NCBI GenBank assembly: GCA_023264915.1
Contig: JAHFUU010000205.1
Coordinates: 1 to 5,581 of the forward strand
DNA length: 5,581 nt
Source of the DNA: Microthrixaceae bacterium
GTDB lineage: Bacteria > Actinomycetota > Acidimicrobiia > Acidimicrobiales > Acidimicrobilacustridaceae
Reading direction: 5' to 3'
The notes below the pieces were generated by a model. The model ran no database searches. It was not told the DNA's origin and worked only from the letters and a program-made list of their open reading frames with translations. The position numbers were made by a program, and so were the translations under genes. Position 1 is the stretch's first letter. Each line of letters starts with the position of its first letter. Positions 3,961-5,581 of the stretch are shown here, one piece after another.

Positions 3961-5581
3961 TCAGGTGGTCTGTATAGAGACGCGCACGGGTCGCCCCTCG
4001 ACGTCGAGCATCTCGGTGCCCGGGCCGAGCTCGAATCCGGTCGCCAGGACCTCGCCGGCTATGTAGTCCCGGTGGGCGAGGATCGCTTGTCTGATCTCGG
4101 CGTCGTCGGTCTCTATCGTGATCGCTATCCGGTCGGTGACTTGCAGCCCCAGGTCGCGGCGCTTCTCGTTGAGCCGCCGGACGACGCTCCGGGCCAAACC
4201 CTCCTCGCGAAGCTCGGGTGTGATGTCGACGTCAAGGACGACGACGGCATCGTTGGTGCGCACTGCTGCCGAGACGTCCCCCTCGTTCGAGACAAGGCTG
4301 AGCTCGAACTCGTCGCCGGCGAGCAGGAATCCGTTGACGACCACGGTGCCGTCGCGGTTGTCGGTCCAGTCCCCGGATCGCGCTGCCTTCATCACCGCTT
4401 GGACATCAGAGCCCAGCTTGGGGCCCAGCAGCTTGCCGTTGGGCTTGAGCACGAAGGAGCCATAGGCCGACATCTGCTCGGTGAGCTCGACGGAGCGGAC
4501 GTTCGCCTCGTCGCGGAGCAGCCCGCTGAAGCGCTCGAGCCCCGCTACGTCGCGGCCGGCAACGGTCAGGGCGGGCAGAGGCATCCGGTTAGGGATCGCC
4601 CTGCCCTTGCGCAGGGCGGCGGTGGTCGAGGCGATGTCTTGGATGCGGTCCATGTCGCGAACGAGGTCGGGATCGTCGGGCAGGGACCCCGCGTCTGGCC
4701 AGTCGGTGAGATGCACTGACTCCTCACCCGTGAGGGACCTGAAGACCTCTTCGGACAGGAACGGGAGAAGAGGTGCGGTGACCTCAGACAGGGTCACCAA
4801 CACGGTGAAGAGCGTGTCGTAGGCGTCGCGCTTGGCCTGGGCGTCGCCGCCCTGGGCGGCGCTCGGCGCCCAGAAGCGGTCACGGCTGCGTCGGATGCAC
4901 CAGTTGTTCAGCACGTCGAGGTACGCACGGACGCCCGCGCAGGCGGTGGCGATCTCGTAGGTGTCCATGCAGCTCTGGACATCCTCGACGAGCCGGCGGG
5001 TCTTGGCGAGGATGTAGCGGTCGAGGACGTCAGCTGAGTCGGTCCGGATGCTGGCCCGGTAGCCGTCGGCGTTGGCGTAGAGGCAGAAGAAGTTGAAGGC
5101 GTTCCAGATCGGGTTCAGCACCAACCGGACCACCTCGGCGATGCCAGCTCCCTCCTTGTCGATCCGGAAGTCGAGGCCGCGCAGGATCGGTGAGGCCAGC
5201 AGGTACCAGCGGAACGCGTCGGATCCATGCGTCTCGAACACGTCCTCGGGGTTCGGGTAGTTGTTGAGCCGTTTGGAGAGCTTCCGTCCCGTGGTGTCGA
5301 GCACGACACCGTGGCAGATCACGTTCTCGAAGGCCGGCTTGTCGAACAGGGCAGTGGCGAGCACGTGAAGTGTGTAGAACCACCCGCGGGTCTGAGCCAC
5401 GTACTCGACGATGAAGTCTCCCGGGAAGTGGTGCTCGAACCAGTCGGCGTTCTCGAAGGGGTAGTGAACCTGCGCATAGGGCATCGAGCCGGACTCGAAC
5501 CAGCAGTCGAGAACCTCGGGGACCCGCCTCATCATCGAGGTGCCATGCGGGTCGTCGGGGTTCGGTCGCACGAGATCGTCG
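3961..5581 (-). CDS. ileS: Isoleucyl-tRNA synthetase, C-terminal half (type 2/eukaryote-like features)
   Basis: IleRS charges tRNA-Ile with isoleucine in the cytosol. The frame is open to the right edge, giving 539 visible residues of a family usually about 1,030-1,080 long; the HIGH motif and most of the editing domain lie outside. Visible in order, counting from the edge: end of the catalytic domain with VLDCWFESGSMPYAQVHYPF (23-42), FIVEYVAQTRGWFYTLHVL (56-74) and the KMSKS-equivalent KLSKR (100-104, bases 5269-5283) followed by LNNYPNP. Then GSDAFRWYLLASPILRG and the anticodon-binding domain, which includes NNWCIRRSRDRFW and LLPFLSEEVF. Last comes the C-terminal domain of actinobacterial IleRS (ALRKGRAIPNRMPLPAL, SAYGSFVLKPNGKLLGPKLG, ELREEGLARSVVRRLNEKRRDLGLQVTDRI). 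The xSKRLxNYPxP pattern matches the eukaryote-like (type 2) class, which tends to resist mupirocin; that class call is from memory of family patterns. A GTG at 5571 is not the start. It converges on divIVA with a 21-base gap. Confidence 0.97.
   Translation of the reverse strand, partial: DDLVRPNPDDPHGTSMMRRVPEVLDCWFESGSMPYAQVHYPFENADWFEHHFPGDFIVEYVAQTRGWFYTLHVLATALFDKPAFENVICHGVVLDTTGRKLSKRLNNYPNPEDVFETHGSDAFRWYLLASPILRGLDFRIDKEGAGIAEVVRLVLNPIWNAFNFFCLYANADGYRASIRTDSADVLDRYILAKTRRLVEDVQSCMDTYEIATACAGVRAYLDVLNNWCIRRSRDRFWAPSAAQGGDAQAKRDAYDTLFTVLVTLSEVTAPLLPFLSEEVFRSLTGEESVHLTDWPDAGSLPDDPDLVRDMDRIQDIASTTAALRKGRAIPNRMPLPALTVAGRDVAGLERFSGLLRDEANVRSVELTEQMSAYGSFVLKPNGKLLGPKLGSDVQAVMKAARSGDWTDNRDGTVVVNGFLLAGDEFELSLVSNEGDVSAAVRTNDAVVVLDVDITPELREEGLARSVVRRLNEKRRDLGLQVTDRIAITIETDDAEIRQAILAHRDYIAGEVLATGFELGPGTEMLDVEGRPVRVSIQTT

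Noticed and set aside
4072..4719. 215-codon open frame antisense to ileS
   Set aside because: No recognisable domain and no promoter or ribosome site; it is explained by codon bias of the clear ileS frame.

Overview
The window is a compact, strongly GC-rich chromosomal segment from the distal end of the division and cell-wall (dcw) cluster of an actinobacterium. Three things point there: the order pgeF-yggS-sepF-yggT-divIVA, a SepF with a very long Pro/Ala/Lys-rich linker, and a DivIVA/Wag31-type protein with a long disordered tail. An actinobacterium outside the best-known genera (for example Acidimicrobiia-like) is my guess. It rests on gene order and protein style, not on a marker gene.

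Layout, left to right. The 3' part of pgeF (multicopper/purine-nucleoside-phosphorylase family, cut by the window edge) overlaps yggS (PLP homeostasis protein) by four bases. A 209-base intergenic gap follows, holding a palindrome-rich repeat with a duplicated 19-base block and a candidate promoter. Next come sepF (FtsZ membrane anchor), yggT (small two-helix membrane protein) and divIVA (polar scaffold), all on the plus strand with gaps of about 70 bases. Facing them on the minus strand, 21 bases from the divIVA stop, is the C-terminal half of ileS (isoleucyl-tRNA synthetase), which runs off the right edge.

Functionally, sepF, yggT and divIVA form a division and polar-growth module. SepF tethers FtsZ to the membrane, DivIVA marks curved membrane and recruits wall synthesis, and YggT-family proteins are implicated in septum and membrane organisation. 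pgeF and yggS are conserved passengers of the same cluster with metabolic and cofactor roles. The order matches the Firmicutes ylmD-ylmE-ylmF-ylmG-(ylmH)-divIVA-ileS block, except that ylmH is absent and ileS is inverted.

I found no mobile element, CRISPR array, tRNA or rRNA, and no convincing new system. The items most worth a second look are the intergenic repeat, the in-frame 12-base tandem repeat in the SepF linker, the atypical KLSKR signature of the IleRS, and the uncertain start and possible near-leaderless promoter of divIVA.
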